From assembly GCF_019112545.1 (NCBI RefSeq), contig NW_025064906.1, forward strand, positions 223,765 to 287,764: a DNA stretch of 64,000 nt. The letters are read 5' to 3'. Source of the DNA: Guyanagaster necrorhizus (Eukaryota; Basidiomycota; Agaricomycetes; Agaricales; Physalacriaceae). Both the position numbers and the translations under genes were made by a program. How positions within the stretch are numbered: position 1 is the stretch's first letter; every line of letters starts with the position of its first letter. Below the pieces are notes generated by a model, which saw only the letters and a program-made list of their open reading frames with translations, ran no database searches and had not been told where the DNA came from. Shown in pieces: positions 45,495 to 56,340 of this stretch.

Positions 45495-47057
45495 TTTGAA
45501 AGATGGAAGAGGAAACCAAGAATGAACGGCGTGAAACCAAAGGCGACAAGCAACCAAGGCAAGTCACGGAATGAAAATTATGTTTCGTTTGTCAGTGTTT
45601 GATGCAGAGCGCCTCGGCTTTTCGGTCCGAGTGGCCAGACCGTGTCCTCGGCCTCTAGTCCATATTTTGGACCACACGAATAAGATTGTCGACGCTGTAG
45701 TGAGAAAAGAGAAATGCTCTCTAGTATACACCGCTCATGGCACGCCGAGCGCGCTCAAGGCTCGTTGGATTCCAAGCTCGTCTTTTTTTGCTCCTTCACG
45801 GAAGCCCATCACCATTAGGGTCAAAGGGTTGCCCAGGGTGAGCGATATGGCTCTTTCTTTAACGTAACTGGACTAGGCACAGCTTCGACCCGAAATTGCC
45901 GGGATGATGGGTGTGTTTAGCACGTTGTTTCTGGTGCTCATTTACGATGTCTACGCTAGCTGACGCTCTTTCTGCCGATCCAAAGAACTCTGGGAGAGGT
46001 ACAGTCAACAATGCAGACAATGAAGGGGGTTCCATCTACAATGCTGTTGCTGAGGAAGTAGACGGTATCGCAAGAGTATCCTGAATACATTCATCCTGCA
46101 AAGTCGAGCAAGAGGTTTGGATTGCGAGGATCTGCTTCTTATGCTTCTTATCGGCATCCCAAAGGGAAAACTATAATTGCAGAAATCAAATCAAGAAGAA
46201 TCTTTTGTTACTTGTCAGGATTCAGGGGGATGCTCCTGCATGGGATGAATGCCACTGCAGGCTTCAACAATTGATGGAAGAGGATGGCATGGACTTTTTC
46301 TATCAGCAGACTTATATTCATGGAATTGAGTGAATTGCTTTATCAGCTGAAAAAATAGAGGAACAAAGAGGATACATCTGTTTTGCAGTCGAGACCTTAG
46401 ATACATTTTTCTTAAGCAAGTTGGATAATAAAGTGATGGCAAGTGTTTATTGTTATAGCATTTTAAATGGATATTTACAGGAATTAGAAGGACAGCAGCA
46501 AGTATTCTGCAGTGGCTTCAGATGCTCCATTTGTTTCTCAAAATCAGGTAAGCTGGTGCAGTTGCCTGCATCAGTTATTACCTTCATATGGCCATGCAGA
46601 GGCAAGTGACCACAGTTCAGAGTGTTTGAGTTGATCAGCCAGCCTAATCTTCAGCACCTCAAAAATATACTTGATATGATGGAGGGTAGCCCAGATAATT
46701 CAAATAGGACAGTAAAAAATGACTACAAAATAATTGTGGTAGAGTTGGACTGTAGTAAATTCATGGGACTTAAAGACTTTCTCTTTGGTAAGCATTTGAA
46801 GGATTTCAATTAACTGCCACCGCCAGAGATAGCTTTGTTATTGTGAGTGTAAAGAAAAGAGAGGAGCTGTTGGTCACAGAAGGGAGCTCTTTATATCTTC
46901 ATGATAATGACAATGGTAACATGCCCGAGGCTTCCAGACATCAAGGATGAGAACGTACTCCTGAATGTTTACAAGGCGGCCTTAAGGGCCGATCTGAAAT
47001 GTGAAACGCGCTCCGTCACAGCGAAATAACGTCACACCGCGTTTTCGTCTTACATAT
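45495..47057. other. Intergenic region with a CpG-poor, AT-rich island
   Basis: The first 600 bp have host composition and only weak frames (45,571-45,867 plus). From about 46,130 to 46,910 CpG almost disappears and AT rises, as in the transposon half. The small frames 46,421-46,609 and 46,622-46,813 have no recognisable features. This island may be a decayed mobile-element fragment. No LTR ends or target duplication were found. Confidence 0.4.
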
Positions 47058-48357
47058 ATGAGTCGTGCAGGCACCCGCCGGAGACCTTCAGGCGCATCCC
47101 AGGCTCTCTCCCACCCAAGAGCCACTCAGAGAACTCAGAGAAATAGAACAGAAGAGACCGATGAAGAGGATGAGGAAGGCGATGATGGATCAATGGATGT
47201 CGACGACGACGAAGAAAATGCTCCCAGAGATGACGTGCGTGATTTCAAAAATGCTTTTTGTCGCGTTGCCAACGCGTCTTTAGGACCTTGTACGGAAATC
47301 TAATCAGCTGGTGCGCCTGGCGCTGTTTGCGGAGAACAAACGGAATCCTTTGCGCCGGGAAGAGATCTCGAAGAAAGGTCGATTGACTTAGAATTGCATG
47401 ATTGTTGCTCCTTCTGATATTTCTGGCAGTCCTTGGCTCAAGTACCCGTTCTTTCAATCAGGTCTTTCAACTCGCGCAAAACACGCTGAGGAAGACTTTT
47501 GGAATGGAGCTCGTCGAGCTCCGCTCTCGCGCGGAACTGGGCAAGGATAGTGTAGGTGGTGATGAGGACCTCGACGAAGTTAGAAAGACGGCTGGAGTCA
47601 AAAAGAAAGGTGTGCTTATTTCCTAGTCTCCTCTCTGCGCTAGCTGAGTTGAGTGTTAGCTGCTGCCGCTGGGTCCAAGAGCTATATCTTGCGCTCGATC
47701 CTCGACCCCGCCATCATCGAGAACGCGGCCCAAGTCAACGAGAAGATCCTGGAAGAGGAAGCTCTGGAGGAAGATGACAATGACGACAACGACGAACGGC
47801 GCACGCGGACCTATGGCAGCCTTATCTCGTGGAGTCACACAGACCAACTCGGTTCTCTAGGCATTCTCTATATCGTCCTCGCCCTTATTCTCGTGAGCGG
47901 CCGAGTCCTGAGCGACGCGGAGCTCCGCGCGCATCTGAAGAAACTCCGTCAGCCCATGTCAGGTTCCGTCAAGTTCGACGCCCACTCGACACATAAGAGC
48001 GTGTCGATGGAAGCGTATATGAACATGATCATCCGACAGGGTTACGTGGAGCGCTTGTCGGTGGGAGATGCGAAGAAGGGGAAGGGCAAGCGTGTGCGTG
48101 CAACCCAGAGAGACGATGACTCCGGGGCGACGTATGAGTGGCGGTGGGGCAATCGGGCGCACAGCGAGGTTGGAGAGAAGGCGATTGCCCAGTTTGTGGC
48201 GGAGTTCATGGTAGGAGAGCAGGAAGCTGAGGATGATGAAGAGGAAGTCGGCAGGTCTCGAGGAAGGCAACGACAGGACCATGCACAGAATAAGGTGGAT
48301 AGGATGGCTGCTGGTATCGAAAGAGCCGCTGGTGGTAATTTATCTGATCTCAAGTGA
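47058..48357 (+). CDS. NSE3: Nse3-like MAGE-domain subunit of the SMC5/6 complex
   Basis: Exons 47,058-47,234; 47,284-47,377; 47,430-47,609; 47,660-48,357 join in phase to 382 residues. The N-terminus is basic, followed by an acidic run (about 38-58). The MAGE homology domain starts after it with N-Q-L-V-R-L-A-L-F and R-R-E-E-I-S-K-K (first winged helix), then F-N-Q-V-F, and continues to about residue 330 with G-S-L-G-I-L-Y-I-V-L-A-L-I-L and S-V-S-M-E-A-Y (second winged helix). Fungi usually have a single MAGE gene, Nse3. With Nse1 and Nse4 it forms the DNA-binding subcomplex of SMC5/6, used in recombination repair in the nucleus. The upstream in-frame GTG at 47,001 is not taken as a start. 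Confidence 0.92.
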
Positions 48358-48595
48358 CTGGCATTGTGCTCTCTTCTGTTTTGTTTTATCAATGTACTGT
48401 TCGTATGTGTGTGCTACTGTACATGGGTTTCATCTTTCTATGCTTATTATACTTTCTACATGAACAGTATATTTGCTTGATATCCAAGCGTAAATCATGC
48501 CTGAGTATCCGATTTCATTCGCCCTTCGTCGCGCCAAGTCGTCTGCCCACTTCTACCCATAACAAATGGACAACAGATGGATATGGAGGCTTGTG

Positions 48596-49667
48596 TTAGC
48601 CCACCATGCTGCGCTTTCTGCCCCTAAGACGAACTAATTTATCGTCAGCGATACTCGGGAGACAAGGGAGACGCAGCTGCCGAGGGCTCCAATGGCAAAG
48701 GTGAAAGTATTCCTATCCCTTCAGAGACATGTTGAACACCCCCCTCAGGCAAGATATGAAGGCCTCGCGCCCTAAATAAGGTACTTGGGAAAAAGGACTA
48801 ACCATCATCTAGCCGACGTTTGATAGCAGACCACTCCTTGCCCATTCCAACTTCGTATGCTTGTAACACTGACGCAAAGAGGGGCTCAGATTCTGGGTGC
48901 GTGGAAGAGAAGGCGCGCTCCAGAACGTATAAGTCGACGGCTTTGTCCTCAGTGAGGCTGGAGTGGTATGCGAGACCAAAGTCCACGAGGAACTATAAAG
49001 AAATCGGTATCAATGCCGCTGAAGAGGTTATAGGCGCACCATCTGCACAGGCAACCCCGTACGACGAGGATGTCGGAGCATCATGTTCGATGTTGTAAGA
49101 TCGCCATGGATGATATCGGCGAGGTGCATCTTTGCAATCTCTGTGCCAATGAATTGCATTATTGCATCTGATGAATGTCCAATCAGCCACACATGAAAAA
49201 GAACAGAAGGAAATCCCACCAGCAGAGACGCCATATTCTTCCGGGGTATCTGAATTCGCTAGCCTGTCATCCTCATCCTCGTCATCATCCTCCGCACCAC
49301 CAGGTAGAAGCTTCCTAACGCTCTGACCATCAATCCACTCAATACCAAGAACGCCCTCGGTAGCATCCACCATCCGAATTCCTGGTACGCTCACCCCAGA
49401 TCGTAGGCATTTCAGCATCGTGCGCGCTTCTCCTGCTACTCGTGACCGCGTCAAATTCGCATCCAACGAAGGATGTCTGTATTGCTTCTTGAATCGGTAT
49501 TTGAGCAACATTGGAGTAGCGTCGGAGCTGAGGGCCACCTTGTATACTTTCTATCGGGCAAAGTCAATCGTCGCCCATGGATCGAGACCAAAGAGACTTG
49601 CAGCCTCTGCGCCTTGAGAAATGGGCGCCGCCTTGCTGATAAGGCTCTGTGAGGCCGATAGAGACAT
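48596..49667 (-). CDS. BUD32: Bud32/PRPK-type kinase of the KEOPS (EKC) complex
   Basis: Five exons: 49,667-49,602; 49,550-49,220; 49,167-49,040; 48,992-48,803; 48,633-48,596, giving 250 residues, the family's usual size. The N-lobe starts I-S-Q-G-A-E-A, with the ATP-binding Lys at about residue 39 and the K-x-Y-R-H-P motif after it. The catalytic loop is H-G-D-L-T-T-S-N (His 153, Asp 155), followed by D-F-G at 179-181. The C-terminus is the family's basic tail, R-G-R-K-R-S-M-V-G. Bud32 supports tRNA t6A modification with Kae1 and telomere functions. Intron 1 (49,551-49,601) uses a GC-AG pair; without it an in-frame TAG would break the protein. The last intron is 169 bp, longer than its neighbours. 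Confidence 0.94.
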
Positions 49668-49906
49668 TCTAGTATCACGCAAAAGTACAGCTGGGGAGAG
49701 GAATCCTTAGAACAGCGAAAGGATGGAATTTGAAGATGACAGTAAGAAATCAGTAGGTTGTTTGTTGTTGTTGTTAGAAAGAACCTTTCCAGCCACCGTC
49801 ATTCCTGCTTGCAACCTCAATCCACGGCGGCGCTTTGCTCCTTTATAAACGATGCAAGAACAATGTAAATTATTTGCACAGAGTTAGTTTAGGTTTCTAA
49901 TTGACA

Positions 49907-50470
49907 ATGATAGCACAATATGCTGCCGCTGCTCATGTTCCCTTGATAAAGTCTCCAAGTCTTCGTGTACCTCGACCGGTAAGTGACCCTCCTCAAGAAA
50001 AATGCGCCAGTCTGATGGACGTGGATAACAGGTCGAAATGCCCCAGGATATACACCCTCTACCTGATTCTGTGACGGCTTATGTGAGTCAGACGTCCCAT
50101 GGGCCAGTATCATAGCTTGACCCAGCTTTAGTTTGTATATCCATTCACGCTCGAACCGCATATTCTGACTGTCGAATCGTCACGTCGAACAACGTTCGCT
50201 GCCCATACCGCGCGCCGTGAAGGATTTCTCCGGGCGCGGAATGACGAGAAGGAACGGCGGAAGCGTGAGGCACTACGAAAGATTGCCCCTGGTTTCGAGC
50301 CAGCCGGATCAGTCCTGGTGCCTACGAAAACAGGATCTGTTAGTAACCCGCCTTCTAACAATACCCCTGGCCCTGAGCTGCCCAGTAGTCACCAGCGATC
50401 GAACTCGGTCATGGAAGATCTGGTAGATAAGCTGGCCGCCCTCGATTCCAAAGACGATTCCTCCCAGTGA
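49907..50470 (+). CDS. Small conserved-looking protein of unknown function
   Basis: Three exons: 49,907-49,978; 50,032-50,082; 50,132-50,470, with introns of 53 and 49 bp, all in phase, give 153 residues. The centre (about 42-60) has a compact segment, T-A-Y-F-V-Y-P-F-T-L-E-P-H. Next come a basic helical stretch (R-A-R-N-D-E-K-E-R-R-K-R-E) and a Ser/Pro-rich tail ending in an amphipathic helix and D-D-S-S-Q. I know no function for it. It is divergent from BUD32, with 239 bp between start codons, so the two may share a promoter. Confidence 0.75.
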
Positions 50471-50673
50471 ATAACGTCGCGTATCCTCATACAGAGAATT
50501 TTGTTGTATTCGGCGTTGGTGGTAGTTTCACGGACTACACTGAATATCATTTACGATTATTCTACGTTTCCGTAATTTGTACATCTATTGTATAGGGCGC
50601 TGGCAGCTCTTCTATAAACAACCAAGAAATCACCAAGAAATGAATGACGAAATAAACAGAAGCGAAAGGAAAT

Positions 50674-52302
50674 TTACACAACGACCTTGTCGTAAGAGTC
50701 AGAGTAATCGTCACTAGCGGTTACTCTGTTTGTTCTCAAATCAGAAGCATCCTTCATCCGGCCGCTATCCTCCAGCTGTTCATGCGAATGAGACCTCGTC
50801 CGTTCCAGAAGGATAAGGAAGAACTTACATCAATATGCTTGATAGTCTCTTGCACAGTCCTCACTTGAATCCCGGCTCCACTGAATCCGCCCAGCTCTAC
50901 GTCATTCTGCGCATGGCGTCAGTGTGGAACCACTCGGCATCCAAACTTCAACACTTACCCGACGGCGCGATCGGTTATAAGATGACAGCTCATGGCTGTT
51001 CGTCCCTCTACTCGATGCAGCGCGAATATTTCGACGAGCATTTAGTGTCCACATCATCGAAATCGCATACAGTTTTGGAAGGATCTGGTTGAAGGCCGTC
51101 GATACGAGCTTATCCTGACCCGAGTATATTTGGGAAAAAATGAGATTAAGCATAGCACTGCAAGGCACAAAATGTGAGCTCGAACGAAATCACTGAGATA
51201 ACGCTGCCTTACCAAATTGAAGCCGGAGCCGCGGTCTGAAATGTCAAGCGCACGAGGGCGGTAATCAAGCCAACAGTTCTACAAATTCTTTAAGTTGGAC
51301 AGGCGGAAAACAGTAGCATACGACGAACTGAGGAAGAACGTTTTTCTTTGAGCGGATCAAGAAAAACGCCGTGGCAAATGTCATTGTGAAATCTGCGGCT
51401 ATGAAGGAGATAAGTTAGCGATGGCCCGCATAGGAGCGCATAGGCTAGATACAGAGTCGAGAGCCGTACCAAAAACGGAGCCAAGATGTGATGCAACTGT
51501 AATTGATTCATGAATATATCGATATTGACAAACATGACGTCTTCACTTACACCATTTCCCAATTGCTGCCTCGTCAACCTTTGTAATGTAGTAGCACTAG
51601 ACGGCATCCTCAAAGACTGGATCCGAATGTAGGGAAACAGACGCTTACTGCCACGGCCATGGAGATATAAGCATATACGCAGATTACTGCGATTGGCGTA
51701 ACGACCCAAGGTCCTTTAGATATGACATAGAGCCGATAGCAGAAGTAGGCTTGTACATATATACCGATGGAGGCGACCTTTCAGAGCCTGAGTGCGAGAA
51801 GAGAAATCGAGTAAGTCCTGTACGCACGAAGAGGGAGTTATACGATTGCCACCACGCGGTGTAATTTAAATTGATGGCGTCGGCAAGATCATTAACATAT
51901 AAAATGCTTTGGATCCATATGAGAGCGCTGGAATATCCAGGAGTTAAAGGAAGGGTGGCGCGACTGATTTTTATGTACTCACAATGACTGTATAGATTTG
52001 AGTGTCGTCAAAAGCATTAGGCCAGCGACAGCCAATTTTATGGCCCGTTTGTCATCGCGATACCAACTCCAGTAATGCGAAAACTAGGGGTAGAACACAA
52101 ACCGGTTAACGATCAAAGATATCGTAGCCAAAGAATGGCTGACCTGGCAACACAAGATCCCTTGCAGGAAGACCTCTAGGTAGCAGCCAATAAGCTACAT
52201 AAAGCCGTGAGTTCTTGGACAATGTTTAGAACATCGAATGGCACACACCCATGGACCTAACAGAAAAACTGCTTCACTGTGCTCCTCGGCAGTCAAGGCC
52301 AT
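50674..52302 (-). CDS. DUF6534-type seven-helix membrane protein
   Basis: About ten exons on the minus strand, beginning 52,302-52,249 and 52,194-52,144 and ending with the stop at 50,674. The reading follows the Agaricomycete DUF6534 family throughout. The start L-L-G-P-W leads into helix 1, then H-Y-W-S-W-Y-R-D-D-K, N-D-L-A-D-A-I-N-L-N-Y-T-A-W-W-Q-S, a V-Q-A-Y-F-C-Y-R-L helix, F-A-T-A-F-F-L-I-R-S-K-K-N, and finally the D-U-F-typical L-P-K-L-Y-A-I-S-M-M-W-T-L-N-A-R-R. Seven hydrophobic segments are expected. The tail is hydrophilic. Middle exon borders (51,200-51,750) were not all fixed. The biochemical role of the family is unknown; a membrane receptor-like or sensory role is sometimes assumed. 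Confidence 0.85.
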
Positions 52303-53600
52303 CGGGACGGGGAGGTATTTCACTACCTTGCAGATTGTTATACCAGGGTTTATATAACCAAATCACAACCGGTAACGGTTTGTCCCCCTATCTCCATGCA
52401 GGTCGGAAGGAAGGCCCGCAACGGGTGATCGCTTAGATTTACGGACAAACTCCCACAAATTTTACGGGCTCCTACCGTTGCCAGGCTGCTGTGATGTATT
52501 GCTGGACAGACAAGTGATACAACAGAGACGTATGATGTCCACAGTAATTTTTTGGGAGGAATCCAACCTTGAGTTCAGAGGGAACGGTAAACGTGACCAC
52601 ACGGAAAAAGGATTTCAATCTGTCATCCATGCGAAGGCACCAGGGCAGCCAGATAAATGCACAAAATGAAATCGGCGAAACCACTTTGAGGTAACTAAGT
52701 GAGGAAACATGACGACGCCGACTCGTATTGGATGGAGAATGTGTCGATATGCAAGAGAGGAGCCGCGCCTAGAACGCCAGCAATGAGACTAGGACATGTG
52801 AGAAAGACGTCTTGCGCAGTCTGACTACTGTGGCGCTCCAGGGATGACACTTTCAACCCTTGCCGCGGAGGCATACGATCATAGCCGCGTCCATTGCTAG
52901 TGGGCCTGGTTCAAGGAGACGCTTTGCCGTCTTCGAGGGTCATGCACCTCTGATGGCCAACAGAAGATGCTGCCAAAGGTCCAAGTAAGCTCGGGGGAGC
53001 CTGCCTATACTATACCATACCCAGATGAAAGAAATCTATTGTAGGCCCGTGCCCAGACAATTTTGAAGGAAGAATGAATTTCATCTATACATTAGCAAAT
53101 TCTCAATTACACTTACATCCATTGACTGGCCACGCGCATGTCGTCCTTGATTTGGGTAGAGATTTTCTCTAAAACCTGCGTGCGCCCAATCATCGGGCAA
53201 AGCGGAATTTGTACAGCGAAGGGGGCGGAATTCAGCAGGGTCAACAGTGCTTGTAGAAAACTCTAGAACGCCACATTTTCGAATTTGCACTTCTGATGTA
53301 GAATGGTGGAATGGATGCAACTGGATGGCTTCTGGCTTGACTGTTCGGAAGACCAGAGGGATAAGCTAATAGAGGGTCGAAAATTTTCAGCAAAATTTCA
53401 GGAAAAAGAGAAAATAGGCCTTTCCAGCTACCGTTTCCCCAACGCGAGCTCACTGTTCGCGCGAGGATGGTGCAACTTTTCGGAGGCAGATAAGATTAGA
53501 TGTCGGAGTTCAGAAGCTCAATTTGGCGTGAGAAAACACTGCCATTGCCGACGGTGACGCGGCGCTCATCTTTCACTCATCGCCGCCATTTCGACCAGCC
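52303..53600. other. No confident gene
   Basis: Short frames on both strands (for example 52,684-52,472, 53,320-53,081 and 53,453-53,241 minus) share no clear splice signals or recognisable motifs. The last 100 bp hold the promoter and leader of the following gene. Confidence 0.4.
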
Positions 53601-55117
53601 ATGTCAGACGGAAACAGCGTGGGATACACTCTGGACGGACGTCCAAGCGAACCATTGCCCGAGTCGTGGGCACGCACTTCGGATACACGCCGTGTTGGAC
53701 GTATAGGAGATTGGAGTAGTTCCAGGTAGAATCTCATTATTGGGTATCCATTGAATGCTCATTATTCTGACAGTGGGCAACCCTCAAGAGGTGGCGGTAA
53801 TGGGCAAAGATTCGGTACTCTTAGAGATATCAGCGGGCCATCGATGCCGTCGCCACAATCCTTTGGTGGTGGCGGTGGTGGTCGTGATTCAGATGAGGAC
53901 GATGAAGATGGCCCAAGCGAAGACAGGGAAAGTTGGTTCGCCGGTGGAGAGAGGAGGTATGTTCTCATCATGATCTATTGTTGATTTGCTGTCTCAAAAT
54001 GGCTGATTTCAGTGGAATTTCTATCCAGAATCCTGACCGTAGGGGCGTTCCAGGCGGTAATATGGTGCGCGATTTACTGCGTCGAGCTGCCGAGTACGTC
54101 TTTTCGTCAAAAAATATGCTAGATCTACATTTCTCATACCAACGGATAGAGCTGGCCCGCCACCTGTAGCGATGGGATCTGAACCCAGAGCTCATGTATT
54201 TACTGGTGGTGGACACACGCTAGGAAGTGACGAAGTACCTAGTACTTTCATTCCTGACCTGAATGCTGAGGAGAATGGTATTACCCCTCTGTCTTTTTCT
54301 TTAATAATGTTTCTGACCGGCGTTGTAGATGGCACTGAAGAAACCGCAATTCGCCATCTCACCTTTTGGAGAGACGGATTCACTGTCGAAGATGGTGACC
54401 TCATGCGATACGATGATCCGAATAATGAACAAATCCTTGCGGAAATCAACTCTGGGTGGGGGTATACGTCTTTTGGCGTCTACGCGTTCTAATTTATCAC
54501 GACTCAGCCGCGCGCCACCGTCTATCCTCAATGTGCTCCCGGGGCAGCCAGTTGAACTCCGCGTTGCTAAGCATACCGATGAAGATTATGTACCACCTAA
54601 ACGTACTGGCTTTTTTGGGAGTGGTAACCGCCTCGGGGCTCCTGTTCCTGGAGGAGACTTTGCACAGGCATCCGGTTCGTCGATGCCAGGAAGTTTTCCG
54701 TCCACCTCTTTCTCCCCTCCTTCTTCAGAGGCTACCCGTGAACGTATCTCTACCAAGTTTGCAGTCGATCAATCAAAACCGACTACGAGTATCCAGATAC
54801 GCTTGGCTGATGGAACTAGGTATTCCTACATATTATACGTCAAAGTATCTTTTCGCTAATAAAATTATACAGAATGGTTTGCCGCATGAACTTGACACAT
54901 ACGATCCTTGACATTCGCAATTTCATCAATGCGTAAGTGTGGTATCAGTAACGGCTGTTTTGAAATTTATAACACCACCACCAGATCTCGCCCTGAAAAT
55001 CTCACACGGCCGTACTCTATCGGGACGACGTTTCCGAATCGTATCCTTGACGACAACACGCAGACGGTTAAGGATGCAGGACTTCTGAACAGTGTCATCG
55101 TTCAGAGATGGGTTTGA
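53601..55117 (+). CDS. SHP1: p47/Shp1-type Cdc48 adaptor with SEP and UBX domains
   Basis: Eight exons: 53,601-53,725; 53,774-53,956; 54,013-54,093; 54,150-54,277; 54,329-54,455; 54,508-54,819; 54,873-54,932; 54,985-55,117. All junctions keep phase and give 382 residues. The N-terminal 100 residues are Gly/Ser/Asp-rich, ending in the conserved W-F-A-G-G-E-R-S-G segment. The SEP domain (about 172-250) has L-T-F-W-R-D-G-F-T-V-E-D-G and the P-x-N-x-x-I-L-x-x-I pattern. A Pro/Ser linker leads to the UBX domain (about 300-382), with T-T-F-P-N-R in its Cdc48-contact loop. The protein recruits Cdc48/p97 for membrane fusion, proteasomal degradation and phosphatase regulation. I see no N-terminal UBA domain, which many p47 proteins have. 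Confidence 0.95.
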
Positions 55118-56340
55118 AGATAAATGTGGTAACATCTTGGTAGTTTGCGAATGAAAGTGTATCGAGAATATCATGATTTTGGGCATAGGAGTGGCTTATA
55201 CGTTTCAACGTGATCTATAGGAGTGGCCTCGCAATTCAGCGCGGTGCGTCCATCACGACTGCGACATATTACCTCAATAGTACCTCCATTCGTACTCCGT
55301 ATCGTGATGATTGGACAGAAGAAAGCGTTGTGCGATTTTATCGCTTCTCGTGACTCAGCCTTGCGGTAACTAAAAAATATGTCGGCTCCGGACTTCCACT
55401 GGCTGCTCCCGCTGGTATTGATAACCTGTCAAGAGTAAACCAATTTTCCTGTTGTCGGGCCAGCAGACGCCCCTCACCGACATCCAAAAAAATGTCGTAG
55501 TTGGCGGTGGAGATTTTATTTAACTCCAGGCGTCGGACAGTGTAATGATCATTACCATCCCAGATTGAGATCCCTCCGAGTCCCAAAACCACCCTTCTTC
55601 AATACATCCCGTCATTGCCCTTCGGCCACCATCTCTCTGACATCTGGAAAATATCTGCCAGGGCGTTGTCGTTCAGGTCGCAGGGAAATCTTCTGCTCCC
55701 TTTGTACACCTCAGCTTGGCGCTCTTCCTGTTCTACGGTTATACCAATGTTCTTTTGTGGGCTTTTCACCCACCAACTCTTACAAAGTACCTTCCCCGGA
55801 ACGGCAGTATTTGGGATACGGGGGGTTTAACGACTCAAGCTACTGAGAGCCTCAGAATAATTTATTCAGAGAATACCACTTCAAGAATATACCGCCGAAA
55901 TCCCTTATCGACAGTTTGACACTTGTGAGTTATAGCGTGCATGTGGTGCAACAAAGGTAAATGTATTACTAGGTCTGCTGTGACTGTGGTCGCAAGGAGA
56001 AACTTAACGTTGTTGCGCATCTGAGGGGTCACAGGTTAAGCCAGAGTGGAATATTGCGCATTTCGGCATTTCATGTCAGTCAAATCACAACAACTAGCAA
56101 GAAACTGATAAGTATTCGGATTCCAGTCCATTGTAATAACCTGTATTGCTGGGCACCAGACCTGCATCACCCATGTCAGGGCCACGGCTTCGGCCAACCG
56201 CAGAATCAAACTAATCAATTAGCCCACCACGGGGGCGCAGAGTATCATACATGTCCGTTACTCTACTCTACATTATTAACCAATGGAAAAAGATGGGAGG
56301 AACGATGAATAAATGGAGGTATCGTCATCATTCAAGTTGA
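55118..56340. other. No confident gene; possible decayed coding fragment at 55,220-55,350
   Basis: Plus-strand bases 55,220-55,350 encode an open, beta-rich reading (G-L-A-I-Q-R-G-A-S-I-T-T, then T-Y-Y-L-N-S-T) which stops at 55,353. Further fragments to 55,920 are in different frames. It could be the remnant of a lectin-like beta-propeller gene, but this is weak. The interval 55,930-56,340 shows nothing recognisable. Confidence 0.3.

Noticed and set aside
47245..48392. Minus-strand ORFs opposite NSE3
   Set aside because: Shadows of the spliced NSE3 reading.
55220..55920. Fucose-lectin-like beta-propeller gene
   Set aside because: Only one short stretch resembles such a repeat and frames change repeatedly; kept only as a possible decayed fragment.
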